A stretch of DNA of 64,000 nt from Arcanobacterium bovis (GTDB lineage Bacteria; Actinomycetota; Actinomycetes; Actinomycetales; Actinomycetaceae): the NCBI RefSeq assembly GCF_004331995.1, contig NZ_SJDT01000006.1, forward strand, positions 54,998 through 118,997. Direction: 5' to 3'. Position numbers and translations under genes: made by a program. Position 1 is the stretch's first letter. Each line of letters opens with the position of its first letter. Below, one piece after another: positions 18,270-26,078 of the stretch. The notes under the pieces were generated by a model. That model was not told the DNA's origin and searched no databases. It saw only the letters and a list, made by a program, of their open reading frames with translations.

Positions 18270-18352
18270 GCTGCTTCGCATCTTTTGTGGGAAAACGCGG
18301 TGCGTTTTCTGATCCACAAAAGCCCTCACGGGTTCGATTCCCGCATAGCAGC
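18270..18352 (+). other. tRNA-like fold (T-arm plus acceptor-like stem with a long hairpin)
   Basis: GCTGCT (18270-18275) pairs with AGCAGC (18347-18352). Inside is a long hairpin: CTTTTGTGG and GAAAACGC pair with GCGTTTTC and CCACAAAAG, with a 4-base bulge TGAT (18282-18322). A canonical T-arm, CGGGTTCGATTCCCG (18329-18343), follows. There is no anticodon arm or D-arm, so it is not a normal tRNA. It may be a degraded tRNA from an integrated element or a tRNA-like non-coding RNA. Confidence 0.4.
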
Positions 18353-18354
18353 GC

Positions 18355-18395
18355 AAAAAATTAATGCAGCCAAGAGAACTTGGCTGCATTAATTT
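18355..18395 (-). terminator. Rho-independent terminator of tRNA-Gly
   Basis: On the minus strand, two perfect 17-nt arms (18395-18379 and 18374-18358), core TTAATGCAGCCAAG, with a 4-nt loop. Six U residues end the structure, directly behind the mature tRNA-Gly 3' end. Confidence 0.85.
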
Positions 18396-18396
18396 C

Positions 18397-18415
18397 GAGC
18401 GAGTGACGGGAATCG
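18397..18415 (-). repeat. Second copy of the 19-bp repeat, within tRNA-Gly
   Basis: Identical to 18213-18231. This copy forms the 3' part of the intact tRNA-Gly (T-arm 3' strand plus acceptor). Confidence 0.6.
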
Positions 18416-18468
18416 AACCCGCGTCATCTGCTTGGAAGGCAGAGGCTTTACCATTAAGCTACACTCGC
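18398..18468 (-). tRNA. tRNA-Gly (anticodon TCC)
   Basis: Read on the minus strand: acceptor GCGAGTG paired with CACTCGC, D-arm GCTTAATGGTAAAGC, anticodon stem CTCTGC/GCAGA with loop CTTCCAA giving anticodon UCC, and T-arm CGGGTTCGATTCCCG. The discriminator base is U, as usual for bacterial tRNA-Gly. CCA is not encoded. It reads GGA and GGG codons. Confidence 0.95.
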
Positions 18469-18588
18469 ATTGCCAGCTGAGCTGACTGTAAGAGTTTAGC
18501 AAGAAATCGCACGCAACAAAAATTGCTTGTGCTGACGGGTGGGTCACACTTCCGTGTGATGATGTTTAGCTCACACAATTGCATGTGA

Positions 18589-18618
18589 TTGGTCAAAACA
18601 AAATTCATTGTCTAATAT
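18589..18618 (+). promoter_or_regulatory. Promoter of tRNA-Pro
   Basis: TTGGTC, 18 bases, TAATAT; the hexamers end ten bases before the mature tRNA 5' end. Good match to a housekeeping sigma-70-type promoter. Confidence 0.55.
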
Positions 18619-18628
18619 TTATTGAGCA

Positions 18629-18702
18629 CGGGGTATGGCGCAGTTTGGTAGCGCGTCCGCTTTGGGAGCGGAAGGCCGTGGGTTCAAATCCCGCTACCCC
18701 GA
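18629..18702 (+). tRNA. tRNA-Pro (anticodon TGG)
   Basis: Acceptor CGGGGTA with TACCCCG, D-arm GCGCAGTTTGGTAGCGC, anticodon loop TTTGGGA giving UGG, and T-arm GTGGGTTCAAATCCCGC. Discriminator A; CCA is not encoded. Its location just before tig matches the actinobacterial neighbourhood I know from mycobacteria. Confidence 0.96.
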
Positions 18703-18710
18703 CGGTGTGA

Positions 18711-18755
18711 AAGCCCGAGAAATCAAAGAAATAGGTTTCTCGGGCTTTTCTTTTT
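18711..18755 (+). terminator. Rho-independent terminator after tRNA-Pro
   Basis: AAGCCCGAGAAA (18711-18722) pairs perfectly with TTTCTCGGGCTT (18736-18747), followed by TTCTTTTT. A textbook intrinsic terminator nine bases after the tRNA. Confidence 0.9.
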
Positions 18756-19068
18756 CCTGCTCATGCTGTGTGCGGCCACGGATTCTCGAAACTTGTGTTT
18801 ACTCTCATGGAGGATAATTAGGCCTAAACTGGCGGTTTTGTTTTATGATGGAACAGTATGCGTGTAATCCTTGTTACGAATAGCATTCATCTCGATATTG
18901 GCTTTGGTTTTGTGGCTGACGTTGAGACACATTCGTTTCGAGAAGAGCAGCGCCTTGGAAACGTCACCGCCCTTGGCTCGATTTGTGTGAAGTCATGCAA
19001 ATCCGCAGGTTGGTGAGCAAAACTGGGTGGGAAACTGCCCTCTAGATTTTATGAGTGGAGAAATCTCT

Positions 19069-20613
19069 GTGAAGAATTCCGTCGAATACCTCAGCGAGAC
19101 ACGCGTTCAGCTGGACGTGGCCGTTTCAGCCGAAGAGTTCAAGCCAGCCTACGAAAAGGCCGCGAAGTCACTCGCCAAGCAGGTAAATATCCCAGGCTTC
19201 CGCCCAGGTAAGGCACCTCGCCGCGTTCTTGAAGCAAATATCGGCAAGGGTTACATTATCGAGCAGGCAATCAACGATAACCTCGATTCGTACTACCAGC
19301 AGGCTGTTGTGGAAGCCGATGTGCGTCCAATGTCGCGTCCGGAAGTTTCTATCAATGAAGTGCCAGAGATGTCTGGTAACGGCGACAACACCGAGCTCAA
19401 GTTCATCGTTGAAGTTGATGTCCGTCCAGAAATTTCGCTTCCAAATCCAGCCGATATCACGATCGAAGTTCCATCCACCGAGGTTAGCGACGACGACGTA
19501 GCAACAGCTCTCGTTGATCTCCAGGAGCGTTTCGCTACTCTCACCGATGTGAACCGCAAGGCCAAGAAGGGCGATTACGTCAATATCGACCTCGTTGCCA
19601 AGATCGGTGACGAAGAGGTTGACGACGTTGCCGGCGTTTCGTACCGCATTGGTGACGGCAACATGCTCGAAGGACAAGACAAGGCTCTGACCGGAGCTAA
19701 GGCGGGCGACGTCGTCGAATTTACCGCCAAGCTCGCTGGTGGAGACCACGAAGGCGAAGAAGCGAACGTGACCGTAACCGTTCATTCGGTGAAGGAATCC
19801 GTGCTTCCAGAAGCTGATGACGAGTTCGCACAGCTGGCGTCGGAGTTTGACACGATCGACGAGCTCAAGGCTGACCTACGTGAGAACGCCGCAAAGTCGA
19901 AGGCGGATGCTCAACTCATGGGCGCCGAGCAGAAGCTGATTGCAGAGCTCGAAAAGCTCGCTGATTTCCCACTTCCGCAGTCTGTGATTGAGGAAGAAGT
20001 CGCAAATCACTTGCAGAATGAAGGCAAGGATGCGAACGACGAGCACGGCAAAGAAATCCGCGCCGAGATCGAGAAGCAGCTTAAGCTACAGCTTTTGCTT
20101 GACGAGTACGCTGAAGGCTTCGGTGTCGATGTTGCTCAAGATGAGCTACTCAACTTCCTTTTGCAGCAAGCACAGATGTACGGAATGGATCCTAACCAGT
20201 TTATCCAGGCAGCTGCTCAGGCTAACCAGCTCAATGCGTTTGCGGGCGAGCTTGCACGTAACAAGGCAATTATTGCCGCAATGCGTCTTGCCAAGGTAGT
20301 GGACGACAAGGGTAATGCAGTCGATGTAGTTGCGGTTCTGGGTGAAGCTCCTGAAAACGAGAAGCTTCCTGAATTCAACAAGAAGGCTACCCGCAAGGTA
20401 ACCAAGAAGGCTGACGAAAAGAAGGCTTCAAAGAAGGCAGATAAGGTTGAAGAAGCAGAGCTGACAGCTGACGAAGCTGCTGAAGAAGGAGAAGCTCCTG
20501 CTAAGTCGGCTTTGAAGGCTGATTGGATCGCTTACCGTGTATCGACCGGTGAACTGAGCGAAGCAGAAGCTAAGAAGCTCACCAAGGACGAATTGATCAA
20601 TTTCGGTGCCTGA
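19069..20613 (+). CDS. tig: Trigger factor with a long C-terminal extension
   Basis: Ribosome-bound chaperone and peptidyl-prolyl isomerase. 514 residues from GTG 19069 (KNSVEYLSETRVQLDV), supported by GAGTGGAG eight bases upstream; the frame is open slightly further but without a site. The ribosome-binding signature GFRPGKAPRR is near residue 43. The FKBP-like PPIase domain is about 150-240 and the helical C-domain to about 435. Beyond this is a tail of some 75 residues: Lys/Glu-rich, then SALKADWIAYRVSTGELSEA and KLTKDELINFGA, which looks like a small helical SAP/LEM-like module. The first gene of the tig-clpP1-clpP2 cluster. Confidence 0.95.
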   Translation: MKNSVEYLSETRVQLDVAVSAEEFKPAYEKAAKSLAKQVNIPGFRPGKAPRRVLEANIGKGYIIEQAINDNLDSYYQQAVVEADVRPMSRPEVSINEVPEMSGNGDNTELKFIVEVDVRPEISLPNPADITIEVPSTEVSDDDVATALVDLQERFATLTDVNRKAKKGDYVNIDLVAKIGDEEVDDVAGVSYRIGDGNMLEGQDKALTGAKAGDVVEFTAKLAGGDHEGEEANVTVTVHSVKESVLPEADDEFAQLASEFDTIDELKADLRENAAKSKADAQLMGAEQKLIAELEKLADFPLPQSVIEEEVANHLQNEGKDANDEHGKEIRAEIEKQLKLQLLLDEYAEGFGVDVAQDELLNFLLQQAQMYGMDPNQFIQAAAQANQLNAFAGELARNKAIIAAMRLAKVVDDKGNAVDVVAVLGEAPENEKLPEFNKKATRKVTKKADEKKASKKADKVEEAELTADEAAEEGEAPAKSALKADWIAYRVSTGELSEAEAKKLTKDELINFGA

Positions 20614-20663
20614 GAATTGTTGATCACGGATAAACGATAATCCTTGATCTGTTAATTCGACTT

Positions 20664-20701
20664 GAGGGAGGGAAGAGAAACACATTTCTCTTCCCTCCCT
20701 C
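20664..20701 (+). terminator. 17-bp purine/pyrimidine hairpin after tig
   Basis: GAGGGAGGGAAGAGAAA (20664-20680) pairs perfectly with 20685-20701 across a CACA loop, about 50 bases after the tig stop. The tail GTTTGT is only weakly U-rich. Confidence 0.75.
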
Positions 20702-20840
20702 GTTTGTCCTGCGCCATCAGCGAAAGCAGCCTACGAAACTAAGAATCTAGCCAAAAACCAGTTAATCTTTTATATGGAATACTTTCTTCGCCGTTTTGTT
20801 TTGTATCGCGGTGAGAATCCTGAATTTAGAAGGAGTTTAC

Positions 20841-21488
20841 GTGACCAACGTGCCACAGCTTGCGGGAGAGGGCCAACAAGGTTTGGGTCTGGGAGACTCA
20901 ATTTACAATCGCTTGCTCAAAGAACGGATTATTTGGCTCGGCGATCAGGTTCGCGATGAGAACGCCAATATGATTTGTGCTCAGCTATTGCTACTTGCTG
21001 CGGAAGATCCAGATAAAGACATCTACTTGTACATCAATTCTCCAGGTGGCTCTGTGACCGCCGGTATGGCTATTTTCGACACCATGGAGTACATCAAGCC
21101 TGATGTGGCCACCGTAGGTATGGGTCTAGCTGCATCGATGGGGCAGTTCCTCCTCTCAGCTGGAGCGAAAGGTAAACGGTATATCACCCCGCACACCCGT
21201 GTGCTGATGCATCAGCCTTTGGGTGGCGCTGGTGGTACAGCTACTGAAATCCGCATTAATGCAGATTTGATTTTGCAGATGAAGCAAGAGCTTTCTGAGC
21301 TCAATGCTAAGCACACTGGTAAGACGGTAGAGCAGATTCTCGAAGATTCTGACCGCGACCATTGGTTCACCGCAAAAGAAGCTGTTGAGTACGGCTTTGC
21401 AGACCATATCATCACGAATTCTTCGTCAGTGATTGGTGGCGGCGGCGTTGATCGTTCCGTACCAGCTCACGAAGAAGAAACAAACTGA
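20841..21488 (+). CDS. clpP1: ATP-dependent Clp protease proteolytic subunit 1
   Basis: Serine protease subunit of the ClpXP/ClpCP complex. 215 residues from GTG 20841 (TNVPQLAG), preceded by GAAGGAG; upstream open frame lacks a site. Catalytic Ser lies in [11 protein letters not shown], His in [10 protein letters not shown], and the Asp region around [14 protein letters not shown]. The first of two adjacent paralogues; in actinobacteria both are needed to build the mixed ClpP1P2 tetradecamer. It sits 14 bases upstream of clpP2, so the two are cotranscribed. Confidence 0.96.
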   Translation: MTNVPQLAGEGQQGLGLGDSIYNRLLKERIIWLGDQVRDENANMICAQLLLLAAEDPDKDIYLYINSPGGSVTAGMAIFDTMEYIKPDVATVGMGLAASMGQFLLSAGAKGKRYITPHTRVLMHQPLGGAGGTATEIRINADLILQMKQELSELNAKHTGKTVEQILEDSDRDHWFTAKEAVEYGFADHIITNSSSVIGGGGVDRSVPAHEEETN

Positions 21489-21502
21489 AGGAGGCTTGAA
21501 CC

Positions 21503-22219
21503 ATGAACAATTTCTTCCCTAATGCCTCCGCGCAGGCTCATCTGCAGGCACAGGCTATGCACGCTGCAGCATCGAATGCAATGCCTGGGGGTATTGCGCC
21601 AGCGATGCCGATGAATCGTTATATTCTTCCAAATTTCGAAGAGCGTACGCCGTATGGTTATAAGCGCCAAGATCCATATGCTAAGTTGTTTGAAGACCGC
21701 ATCGTATTTTTGGGTGTGCAGGTTGATGATGCTTCAGCCGACGATATTATGGCACAGTTGCTCGTGCTCGAATCTATTGATCCCGAGTCGCCAATTACCA
21801 TGTATATCAATTCCCCGGGCGGATCGTTCACTGCTCTTACAGCTATCTACGACACAATGCAATACATCAAGCCGCAGATTCAAACGGTTTGTTTAGGGCA
21901 AGCAGCGTCGGCAGCGGCTATCTTGTTGGCCGCGGGATCGCCAGGACGTCGATTGGCGCTTCCAAATGCACGTATCTTGATCCACCAGCCAGCTATGGAA
22001 GGCGTGCAAGGCCAAGCATCGGATATTGCGATTGTTGCCGATGAAATCGACCGCATGAATCGTTGGCTTATTGATACATTGGCGAAGCATTCTGGTACAT
22101 CTGCGGAGCAGATTGAGAAGGATATCGCCCGCGATAAGATCCTTACCGCTGAGCAGGCGAAGGAGTATGGTTTGGTAGATCAGGTACTCACTTCCCGCAA
22201 GGCCGATCAGAAGGCATAA
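21503..22219 (+). CDS. clpP2: ATP-dependent Clp protease proteolytic subunit 2
   Basis: Second ClpP paralogue, 238 residues. An N-terminal propeptide-like stretch (NNFFPNASAQAHLQAQAMHA) precedes the core. Catalytic Ser is in LGQAASAAAILLAAG, His in ARILIHQPAMEG, and Asp near KDIARDKILTAEQA. GAAGGAGG precedes the ATG. It forms the mixed ring with ClpP1; the ClpP2 face docks ClpX and ClpC in mycobacteria. A strong hairpin at 22319 ends the pair, so clpX is probably a separate transcript. Confidence 0.96.
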   Translation: MNNFFPNASAQAHLQAQAMHAAASNAMPGGIAPAMPMNRYILPNFEERTPYGYKRQDPYAKLFEDRIVFLGVQVDDASADDIMAQLLVLESIDPESPITMYINSPGGSFTALTAIYDTMQYIKPQIQTVCLGQAASAAAILLAAGSPGRRLALPNARILIHQPAMEGVQGQASDIAIVADEIDRMNRWLIDTLAKHSGTSAEQIEKDIARDKILTAEQAKEYGLVDQVLTSRKADQKA

Positions 22220-22318
22220 GGCGCTGTTGTTGCCTAGCCAAGATTTATTCTGTGTGCGCAAATCGAAAACTTGCAACGTGCAAATACGTGTAACATAGAG
22301 TGATTTTGGCAAAGTGCT

Positions 22319-22361
22319 CTCTGGGGGTGTTCACAGTAGTGAACACCTCCAGAGTATTTTT
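22319..22361 (+). terminator. Rho-independent terminator after clpP2
   Basis: CTCTGGGGGTGTTCAC (22319-22334) pairs with 22339-22354 with one G-U pair, loop AGTA, tail TATTTTT. Confidence 0.88.
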
Positions 22362-22494
22362 GCGAATCGTAGCATGAAGCTTTGTGCTCAAATCACAATA
22401 TGGCGTGCCCTATATTCGGGCGTGCCGCGGTGGAAGATTTGCTGTTTATAGTGTGGAATAGGGTGAGGAAGCTCGTTTTGAGAGGTGATGAGGA

Positions 22495-23802
22495 ATGAAA
22501 CCAACTGCCGACGCTGCAGATATTTTGAAGTGCTCTTTTTGTCAGAAGAGTCAGCGTCAGGTGCGTAAACTCATCACTGGCTCTGGAGTGTATATTTGCA
22601 ACGAGTGTATTGAGCTCTGTAATGAGATTATCGAAGAAGAGTTTGGTCAAGAATCTAGTGCTCTACCTGCAAATACTGAGTTGCCAAAGCCGCAAGAAAT
22701 ATCCGATTTTCTTGACGAATACGTGGTTGGGCAATCAAATGCCAAGCGAACCTTAGCAGTAGCGGTCTACAACCATTACAAGCGCATCCGTGCGCAGGAA
22801 AAACTTTCAGATTCCTCGTCTAAATCGGCGAAAGGCGAGGCAGACGGCGTCGAAATTGGGAAGTCAAATATCCTTTTGATGGGGCCAACCGGAACAGGAA
22901 AAACGTATCTTGCCCAGTCCTTGGCGCGCATGCTGAATGTGCCATTCGCAATTGCTGACGCCACGGCACTCACCGAAGCCGGCTACGTGGGTGAGGACGT
23001 CGAAAATATCTTGCTCAAGTTGATCCAAGCAGCTGACGACGATATTCCACGAGCTCAAAAGGGCATCATTTACATTGACGAAATCGACAAGATCTCTCGT
23101 AAGTCCGAAAACCCGTCGATCACCCGGGATGTATCGGGTGAAGGCGTGCAGCAGGCGCTCTTGAAAATTATCGAAGGCACAGTCGCTTCGGTGCCGCCTT
23201 CTGGTGGACGCAAGCATCCACAGCAGGAATTTTTGCAGATAGACACGTCGAACGTGCTTTTCATCTTGGCAGGTGCCTTTGCGGGTATGGAAGATATTGT
23301 GTCCACGCGCGCTGGCCGACGTGGTATCGGTTTCGGAGCTCAGCTGCACGATTCCGACGCCGGCGTAGACGTTTTCAAGGAAGTTACGCCGGACGATTTG
23401 CACAAGTTTGGTCTGATTCCTGAACTCGTGGGGCGTTTGCCGATTATCGCATCAGTTGAAGCACTCACTGAGGATGATCTGGTGCGAATCCTCACCGAGC
23501 CGAAAAATGCACTCCTCAAGCAGTACCAAAAGATGTTCGAACTTGATGGCGTGAAGCTTGAAATGACGGCCGATGCGCTACGAAAGATCGCGCAAGAAGC
23601 TATCGCACGTGGCACTGGCGCACGAGGTTTGCGGTCAATCTTGGAGAATATCTTGCGTGAACTCATGTTTGAGATTCCATCTCGCAGCGATGTAGACAAG
23701 ATTGTGATTACTAGAGATGTTGTTGATGGCACGGCGGAACCTACCCTTGTGCTATCTGGGAAAATTGCTAAAGCAGTGGGTCAAAATCCGAGCAAAGAGT
23801 GA
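22495..23802 (+). CDS. clpX: ATP-dependent Clp protease ATP-binding subunit ClpX
   Basis: AAA+ unfoldase that recognises substrates and feeds them into ClpP. 435 residues. The N-terminal zinc-binding domain has CSFCQKS and CNECIELC (residues about 13-42). Walker [16 protein letters not shown], Walker [12 protein letters not shown] and the pore-loop/sensor region ([10 protein letters not shown]) follow. The C-terminal lid domain has [10 protein letters not shown]. The ATG follows GAGGTGATGAGGA. The chorismate mutase gene begins eight bases after its stop and is probably cotranscribed. Confidence 0.96.
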   Translation: MKPTADAADILKCSFCQKSQRQVRKLITGSGVYICNECIELCNEIIEEEFGQESSALPANTELPKPQEISDFLDEYVVGQSNAKRTLAVAVYNHYKRIRAQEKLSDSSSKSAKGEADGVEIGKSNILLMGPTGTGKTYLAQSLARMLNVPFAIADATALTEAGYVGEDVENILLKLIQAADDDIPRAQKGIIYIDEIDKISRKSENPSITRDVSGEGVQQALLKIIEGTVASVPPSGGRKHPQQEFLQIDTSNVLFILAGAFAGMEDIVSTRAGRRGIGFGAQLHDSDAGVDVFKEVTPDDLHKFGLIPELVGRLPIIASVEALTEDDLVRILTEPKNALLKQYQKMFELDGVKLEMTADALRKIAQEAIARGTGARGLRSILENILRELMFEIPSRSDVDKIVITRDVVDGTAEPTLVLSGKIAKAVGQNPSKE

Positions 23803-23809
23803 GGCTAAG

Positions 23810-24103
23810 ATGGTAGAAGTTCCACCTGAGCTGGAAGCTTATCGAAAGACGATCGACAACCTTGACGCAGCTCTCGTGCATATTCTTGCCGAGAGGTTTC
23901 GTTGTACGAAGCAGGTTGGCTTACTCAAAGCGCAGTATTCTTTGCCTGCATCTGATACAAACCGAGAAGCACAACAAATTGCACAGTTGCGAGATCTGGC
24001 GCAAAATGCGGGACTTGATCCTGTCTTTGCCGAAAAATTCCTCAAGTTCATTGTGGCTGAAGTTATTCAACATCACGAGGATATTGCAGATAATTTCGCT
24101 TAA
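23810..24103 (+). CDS. Chorismate mutase (AroQ type)
   Basis: A 97-residue all-helical protein resembling the monofunctional AroQ chorismate mutases that convert chorismate to prephenate for Phe and Tyr synthesis. Seen: ELEAYRKTIDNLDAALVHIL, the core KQVGLLKAQYSLPASDTNRE, and a last helix FLKFIVAEVIQHHEDIA. The open frame begins 31 codons earlier inside clpX, but ATG 23810 gives the expected AroQ length. It follows clpX with a gap of seven bases, so it likely shares its transcript; the functional link to ClpX is not obvious. Confidence 0.85.
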   Translation: MVEVPPELEAYRKTIDNLDAALVHILAERFRCTKQVGLLKAQYSLPASDTNREAQQIAQLRDLAQNAGLDPVFAEKFLKFIVAEVIQHHEDIADNFA

Positions 24104-24119
24104 GTATTCCTAAACGTGA

Positions 24120-24155
24120 GTGTGGGAGACACGGCGAGCACCCTGCCTCCCACAC
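24120..24155. terminator. Hairpin between chorismate mutase and the acyl-CoA synthetase
   Basis: GTGTGGGAG (24120-24128) pairs with CTCCCACAC (24147-24155) across an 18-base loop, between convergent gene ends. No U tract. Confidence 0.6.
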
Positions 24156-24168
24156 AACACATGAGAAA

Positions 24169-26004
24169 TTAATTCTTGGAGCCGTACAATTCTTCGATGG
24201 TGTCGGCAAAATCTTCAAGAACTTGATTGCGTCGTACCTTCAATGATGGCGTGAGGTATCCATTCTCCACGGTGAAGTCGCTTGGCAAAATCACGAATTT
24301 TCGAATCGATTCTGCGCGTGAGACGTGGGTATTCGCGCGCTTGATGGCACGATCAATAGAAGCCAATACTTGTGGATCATTGATCGCCTGCGAGAATGGA
24401 ATCGGCTCAAGGTTGTGGTTGCTCAACCACTGGGGGAGAGCCTCAGCATCTAGCGTGACGAGAGCACCAATAAATGGCTTCTTGTCGCCAACCACGACCA
24501 CTTGAGAAATAAGCGGATGCCCGCGGAGTCGATCCTCAAGCTCAGCTGGCGCAACGTTCTTACCACCGGCGGTCACAATCAACTCTTTCTTACGTCCGGT
24601 AATCCAGACGTACTCTTCTTCGTCGATACGGCCAATATCGCCCGTACGGAACCAGCCGTCGTCTGTAAACGCTTCGGCAGTGGCCTTGGGGTTGTTGTAG
24701 TACCGCTTGAAAACGTGATCGCCCTTAACGAGGATTTCGCCGTCGTCTGCCACCTTTACGTAGCAGCCTGGATATGCTGCCCCAACTGAACCGATCTTGA
24801 TCTTATCTAAACGATTGACTGTGGTCGGAGCACTGGTTTCGGTTAGGCCGTAGCCTTCAAAAACGGTAATACCCATGCCACGGAAGAAATGGCCCAGGCG
24901 CTCGCCGAGCGGTGCACCACCAGAAATAGCGTACTTTAAGCGGCCACCCATGAGCTCGCGGATTGTGGAGTAAACGAGCTTATCGCCTAGCTGGCGCTGG
25001 AGCGACAGTGCCTTAGATGGACCTTCTGGAGTGTCGAGAGCTCTGGAATAGTTGATGGCAACTTTGGCGAAACTGCGGAAAGTGCGCAGTTTGATGCCAC
25101 TACCAGCTTTGGCATCAGCGGCGTTGTAAATCTTTTCAAAGACGCGCGGAACGGCCAAAACGAACGTGGGCTTGAACGTTTGCATATCCGACACGAGGTT
25201 GCGCGTGTCTGGAATATATCCAATCACACTTCCACCAAAGAACACCACGAGGTTAATGAACCGCGCGAAGACGTGTGCCATCGGTAGGAAGAGCACCGTG
25301 CGCGAGCCTTTACTCGAGAGTATTTTAATGAGTCCACTGTGAGTAGAGCCGTTCATGACGACGTGGAGCACGTTGCGTTGGGAAAGTTCCACTCCCTTGG
25401 GGCGTCCAGTTGTTCCCGAGGTGTAGATAATCGTCCACAGGTCATCGGCGCGAACAGCGTCGATACGCGCGTCGATTTCGGCGTCGTCGACATTTGCTCC
25501 AAGCTGCGTGAGTTTGCCTTGGGCGTCGTCCGAGAGACTCCAAATCGTCTCGAAGCCCTTGACCTTACCTAGTAGCGGTTCAAGAACATTTTTAAGGTTG
25601 GCGTTTTCAACGACTGCTGCGCGAATACCTGCATTAGATATAATCCACTTTGCTTGATCAGTCGATGAAGTTTCGTAGATCGGGATAGCGTATGCACCTG
25701 CAAACTGGATTGCGAAGTCGAATAGCGACCACTCGTAGGATGTGTGTGCCATGATGGCAATTTTGTCGCCGGCATTAATGCCCGAAGCGATGAAGCCACG
25801 CGCAACTTCCCGGACCTCGTTGATGAATTGCCCAAATGTAACAGGCATCCATTGATTTGAGAAGTTAGATTTGCGTTCGATCACCACACGCTTGGGGGTT
25901 TCTTCACCGAGACGCCGCAACAATGCCGGTACAGACATCGACTCTGTGACTTGGATTTTTCCAGGCGTAAAGGAAATGCCTTCTTCTTCCAAATACTCAC
26001 TCAT
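24169..26004 (-). CDS. Long-chain fatty acid-CoA ligase (AMP-forming)
   Basis: Activates fatty acids to acyl-CoA via acyl-adenylate. 611 residues, the size of FadD15-type actinobacterial enzymes. ANL-family motifs: A3 core YTSGTTGRPKGVELS near residue 190, FEGYGLTETSAPTT near 378, WFRTGDIGRID near 455, and the hinge GRKKELIVTAGGKNVAP near 473. The ending KVRRNQVLEDF holds the C-terminal Lys region. No membrane anchor is seen. GGAGAGGAC precedes the ATG. It lies 74 bases downstream of valS on the same strand and may be cotranscribed. Confidence 0.92.
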   Translation of the reverse strand: MSEYLEEEGISFTPGKIQVTESMSVPALLRRLGEETPKRVVIERKSNFSNQWMPVTFGQFINEVREVARGFIASGINAGDKIAIMAHTSYEWSLFDFAIQFAGAYAIPIYETSSTDQAKWIISNAGIRAAVVENANLKNVLEPLLGKVKGFETIWSLSDDAQGKLTQLGANVDDAEIDARIDAVRADDLWTIIYTSGTTGRPKGVELSQRNVLHVVMNGSTHSGLIKILSSKGSRTVLFLPMAHVFARFINLVVFFGGSVIGYIPDTRNLVSDMQTFKPTFVLAVPRVFEKIYNAADAKAGSGIKLRTFRSFAKVAINYSRALDTPEGPSKALSLQRQLGDKLVYSTIRELMGGRLKYAISGGAPLGERLGHFFRGMGITVFEGYGLTETSAPTTVNRLDKIKIGSVGAAYPGCYVKVADDGEILVKGDHVFKRYYNNPKATAEAFTDDGWFRTGDIGRIDEEEYVWITGRKKELIVTAGGKNVAPAELEDRLRGHPLISQVVVVGDKKPFIGALVTLDAEALPQWLSNHNLEPIPFSQAINDPQVLASIDRAIKRANTHVSRAESIRKFVILPSDFTVENGYLTPSLKVRRNQVLEDFADTIEELYGSKN

Positions 26005-26078
26005 ATTAGTCCTCTCCGTATTACGAGCGTCCCGATGAAGCCCTCTATTTATTTACAATTAAATAGCAGTACGTCGAT

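Noticed and set aside
18858..19016. 52-residue frame (MRVILVTNSIHLDIG...) just before tig
   Set aside because: No good ribosome site and no recognised domain. A TATGAT at 18844-18849 more likely marks the tig promoter, with this frame as leader sequence.
20790..20830. Possible ClgR site before clpP1
   Set aside because: The CGCC...CGCGG spacing does not fit the published-type motif well enough to claim.
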